Source: Eremophila alpestris peregrina (taxonomy: Eukaryota > Chordata > Aves > Passeriformes > Alaudidae). From it: DNA of 64,000 nt. The stretch is from contig WMCF01000024.1 of NCBI GenBank assembly GCA_009792885.1, positions 11,901,995-11,965,994 on the forward strand, read 5' to 3'. Each line of letters begins with the position of its first letter. Within the stretch, counting starts at the first letter, position 1. A program made the position numbers and the translations under genes. Positions 60,201-64,000 of this stretch are shown in pieces. Below the pieces are notes generated by a model. It was not told the origin of the DNA, searched no databases, and worked only from the letters and a program-made list of their open reading frames with translations.

Positions 60201-63200
60201 CAATAGGATACAATTTTCCATCTCAGGTTTTCCCTGAGTCCCCACTGCCACCACCCTGTGGAAATGACAGAGTGCTCAATATTCTGGGCCATATTATTTA
60301 CAGGCTTTTCGTACCCACAGGTGCCTGACAGTCTGTCCTGCCTCAGCCCCTCACTTACGGTGCATATGGTAGCTGAACTCTTAATTTGTTTTGTGTTATC
60401 TTTGGGGACCTAGGCAGAAGGCTTGATGAAACTGAAACACTTAATGACTTCTTCCTGATTTTGGTCAAATGTTAATTTGAGAAAAAATCTTGGGGGAAAA
60501 TGCCTGTAAATTGAAGCCTTTCATTCCCATTTATCCACTGAACACCATTTTCAGCAGCTGGAAAAAAAAAAAGAAAATACAAAGAACCAGATTTCACCCA
60601 AAATTAAATTAGCAGATAACTCAATTTGCCAAAGGAAAAAAAAAAAGTGGATTTTTTGCATGAAATTCTTTTGTCTGTCCACATTTTGAAATGTCATATG
60701 AACTGGCCCATCATACCTCTGCCACTCTGGGTGCTCCAAAGAGACTAAAAAGAGGCAAGATACAGAGAAACTCAGCAAAACTACAGAATCCTTCCCCCCT
60801 TCAGCTGAGAGTAGATATGCATTTCTTCCAGTGGAGGGAATCCATTAATTGTAAGACTCCAGTAGGCAAAGGCAGATCAGTGCAGAATGATCCAGGGCTT
60901 TGTCTCTTGTTATTTGTGTTTCCATCCACAATTTAAATCAGGTTATTGATGGCAGAAACAATAATTTGTCAGTTTAATGCTAATTATATGCTAGGAACAG
61001 GATGTTTGCCTCCATCCCTTTGCAGATTCAGTTTGTGGACCTGCTTGTGGCTCCTAGATATTCATATTACAAATATTGAAGTGTTTGATGATGAGGATGA
61101 TAATTTCATCCCTTCCAAGCCGTAATGTGCAATTTGAAAACAAATGCCTCCTTTTAGCTGGATGCCTGGAAGCTGGTGACAGCTGTAGGAGTATTTATTT
61201 TGTAAAACTTCCGCTGCTTCCCTTCCACGCCACCACTTGCTGAGTGAAATGAGCGGATGACTCTGGAGATGATGAAGCAGTTCTGTCCTCTGGCTCATCT
61301 CTGGGGCCACACAGATCATGCTGGTATCAGTCTCTGTCTGCTGGATGAACATTTATTTTTCTTTTGATGTACCAAGCTGGAGGTGATTTGTCCTGTGTGT
61401 GGCAGGCATTGCCACAGGTGAGTGGCTTTCTCTGCTGTGAAAGGTGGGTGTTGGCCTTTGCAGTGGCCCTCCCTCATGGCTGTGCAGGAGGAGCTGCCAG
61501 TGCTGGGAAAGGCAGCAGTGCAGTAGGAGAGCGTGACTCTTGGAGTCAGGAGATGTTGCCTGCCCTCCAGGACACTGGGATGTCACTGCTGGCTCTGCCC
61601 CTTGGACACAGGGCTTGTTGTCTTTCCCTCCATGCAGAACCTGCTCTGATTGGGAGGGGGTCCTTGAAAATAAGTCTTAAAACTTGGACTTCATTGAAGT
61701 ACCTGAAGTTTTCATGGGGAAAAGTGTCTCTGCTTGGGCTTGGTTCTGGTGCAGGTGAGGTAGAACAGCTGCACTGGGAGGCCTCTGGTGCTGTGTCCCA
61801 CCAGCCACAGCCCTGAGGGGAGGCTCCCACAACACACCTGGGACACATTCAGGTGTGTCCTCCTCTCACCTGCACATCCCTCATGTCTCTTGGCATTTAG
61901 ATTCTCTTGGTCACATCTAAAAACCATAGTAGATCTGCTGGGATAAAGAAGTGCTTCAGGAAATGGCTACTAATTGTTACAGTCATCTGTCCATTTTGCC
62001 AAGTGTATTTAAAAAAAAAACACATTAAATGTCAAACATCCCACAGATAAAGGCTTGTCAGCTGTAGAGCAAAGCAGAAATCTGTTCTCTTGTCACAGTG
62101 CACTGGCTCCAGTGTTTATGTCCTACAGTGGAGCTGCAAAATTGCTGATGACTAAAGAGTGAGTCTTTTAATTGCATTTGGCTATTTAAGCATTACAGAT
62201 CTTAGCAGCCCTCACTGAATTCTCTGGGCATTTTTCTCATTTTATCCACCCAGTGTAATTAACATTATTACTGTAAGATGTTCATCATAGTCTTGCTTTT
62301 TGAAAAATAGATGCTGGTGTCATTTAGGTGTTTTATCTGGTGGTTAGTCACTGGCTTGCAGAGTAATAATCCCTGTGGGAAGGTTGTGTTTATCACATGT
62401 TTCCTGTAGGTTTAATTGCAGCCAGGGATAAAAACAAACACTGGGTGCTTCATGGATTGATTGGAAGAACACAGCAAAACATGGAGTGGTGCATAAAAAA
62501 GACTGTTGTTTTATACTGTCTGTCAAATTATATTGGATAACTGTAGCCTGGTTGTTAAAATCTCATCTTAGCAGTGGCACGGGTAGAAAAACAGTTCTTT
62601 TGTCCTCTTGGAGCAGCACTGGCACATTGATGACCCTGGTACAGGGCTGCTGCTGGGGATTGCAGAGGGGTCCTGCGTAGTTGGGTGTCCCTGTCCCTGT
62701 GGCTGTCCCTCTCCCCATGGGCTGAGCTCACACAGCCTCATCTGGCCACCTTGGACAATCCAGAGTGAGCCAGCTCTTCATCCTCTATCCCAGAAGATTT
62801 CGTCCTTTGTTGAGTTAAACAAAGCCTGGCTTTCTTGTATGCACAGCCTGCTGCTTAAAAATTGGTAATAAGTATTTTCTTGATGTTCATTTATTAGAAG
62901 ACTTAAGATTGACATAACAAGAGCTAAATAGTAATCTGCCTTTCACCTCTATTTTCATCAGTTAAAGTTGAAAAGAGTTGGGAAAACGTGTCAGCACTGT
63001 GTGTTGAGTCAAATTCATATAGGAAAGTGATTGATGCAAAAGCACAAGGAGCTGCAGAATAACTACTGTAGAAATCCAGTGGGCATCTGTGATAGCAATT
63101 AATGTCCATCAACAGTCAATTAACACTTGCTCCATCCCCTTCTTGCTTCCAGGTACAGAGAAATCCTAGAAATACCACCTGAACGAGCACCTTTCCTCTA

Positions 63201-64000
63201 ATAACTGACAAAGAGATAAATCCTCCTGTTATTAATGTGTTGAAGCTGACAGCAGAGTAACAAGCCCATTAAAGTTACGTGCTGCTGACAAAAGTCACCC
63301 CTTGGTTGAACCTGCTCACAGCTCCAGCACTGCCCTGATGCACCCAGACTCTGTGCTGAACAAGGTGACCTGGCTCAAGCCATGATGCACAGACTGGATT
63401 GTCCCTGCCTGCCTGGCTCCCTCTCCTTGGCCCTGCTGCTGTGACACTGAGGAGCAGGATGTCACTGGAGTCACCTGCCCCATGATTTCTGGGTGCCTGT
63501 GTGCGCCAGTCACTGCCACAGTACCCAAGAACCAGAGTGGCTGACTCCTGGCTTCTGCCCTTGTCTGGTGGAGTGCTCCAAGCACATCGATATAAAAGCT
63601 AACTGCTTTAAAGGCTGGCAAATCCTTTTGGATCTCCAAGGTCACTGAACCTGAGTATCTGTGAATCTTCTTCCAAGTGCTACTGGGCTGCTTAAAGCAG
63701 GAGTGCTGATTCCTGAGAGGAGAGGAACCAGATTTTTATGCTTCTGGGTGCTGTGGGTTCACTGCAGAGCATGAAATTGGTTCTTGGGGTTTTTTCTTGC
63801 TTTTTTTTTTCTGATGCTGCTGACTGAATGCTGGGATGCTGTTCACTAAAGCCGTGCTTCCAACTTTCCTCTTTGACTTTGCAGAGAGAATTAAACAGGA
63901 GTAGGACTCCCTCTAATGCTGAAACGTGGAGTTAGAGCTCTCACCACTATAACTGTGAGCATAGTTACACAGCCCCTTAATTAAAAAATTTTAATTACAT
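51263..64000 (+). other. FGF13: FGF13 intron, distal part in window
   Basis: No FGF13 exon 2-5 sequence found, so the intron after exon 1V exceeds 25 kb. A purine-rich moderately GC-rich block at 52840-53420 could be an unrecognised repeat; I cannot name it. A 186-codon minus frame at 59564-60124 and a 109-codon minus frame at 63316-63645 show no domain I know. A minus-strand AATAAA near 56685 is not preceded by a convincing exon. Confidence 0.55.

Noticed and set aside
1..64000. tRNA, rRNA, CRISPR, phage or bacterial-type operons
   Set aside because: No cloverleaf boxes, ribosomal core sequence, spaced repeats or compact gene arrays were seen. The window is vertebrate intronic DNA.

Overview
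This is vertebrate, almost certainly avian, genomic DNA that is nearly all intron. Three things point to a bird. All recognisable old interspersed repeats are short CR1 LINE 3'-end fragments. There is one AT-rich LTR-like element, and no sign of mammalian SINE/L1 sequence. The only recognisable coding exon belongs to FGF13 (fibroblast growth factor homologous factor 2). FGF13 is X-linked in mammals; its avian locus is on the ancestral chromosome 4p/4A block (general knowledge, not shown here).

The anchor is a 168-nt exon on the + strand at 37956-38123, the alternative 5' exon '1V' of FGF13. It has a usable branch point and acceptor, an open phase-1/phase-1 frame of 56 codons and a GTTTGT donor. 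Fifty-six codons is the difference between the known VY (255 aa) and Y (199 aa) FGF13 isoforms. Reading its codons gives the conserved V-type N-terminal sequence. I found no exon 1S, 1U or 1Y upstream and no exon 2-5 downstream. The window is therefore about 38 kb of sequence 5' of exon 1V plus about 26 kb of the intron that follows it. A TATA-like motif and a short upstream ORF with a good start context lie just upstream of the exon and may mark an isoform-specific promoter.

Layout: 1-8277 is non-coding with no recognised repeat. A CR1 3' end on + lies at 8278-8350. Two-copy tandem duplications lie at 9767-9925 and 10826-10915. From 10916 to 23537 the sequence is unique apart from small simple repeats and a perfect 13-bp inverted repeat at 22581-22613. 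Two adjoining antisense CR1 pieces span 23538-23905. A hairpin lies at 26177-26210. A probable minus-strand solo LTR with a duplicated U3 block spans about 26985-27726. Antisense CR1 lies at 30528-30745. The FGF13 1V region is 37570-38130. An exceptional 49-T tract starts at 41955. A short antisense CR1 lies at 51168-51262, followed by unremarkable intron to the end.

I saw no operons, phage, CRISPR or other multi-gene system, and no evidence for an undescribed biological system. The most useful leads are a start codon in the 1V exon that appears absent from the mammalian sequence, the candidate internal promoter, the LTR, and a few unusually long or protein-like antisense ORFs that are probably chance but are testable.
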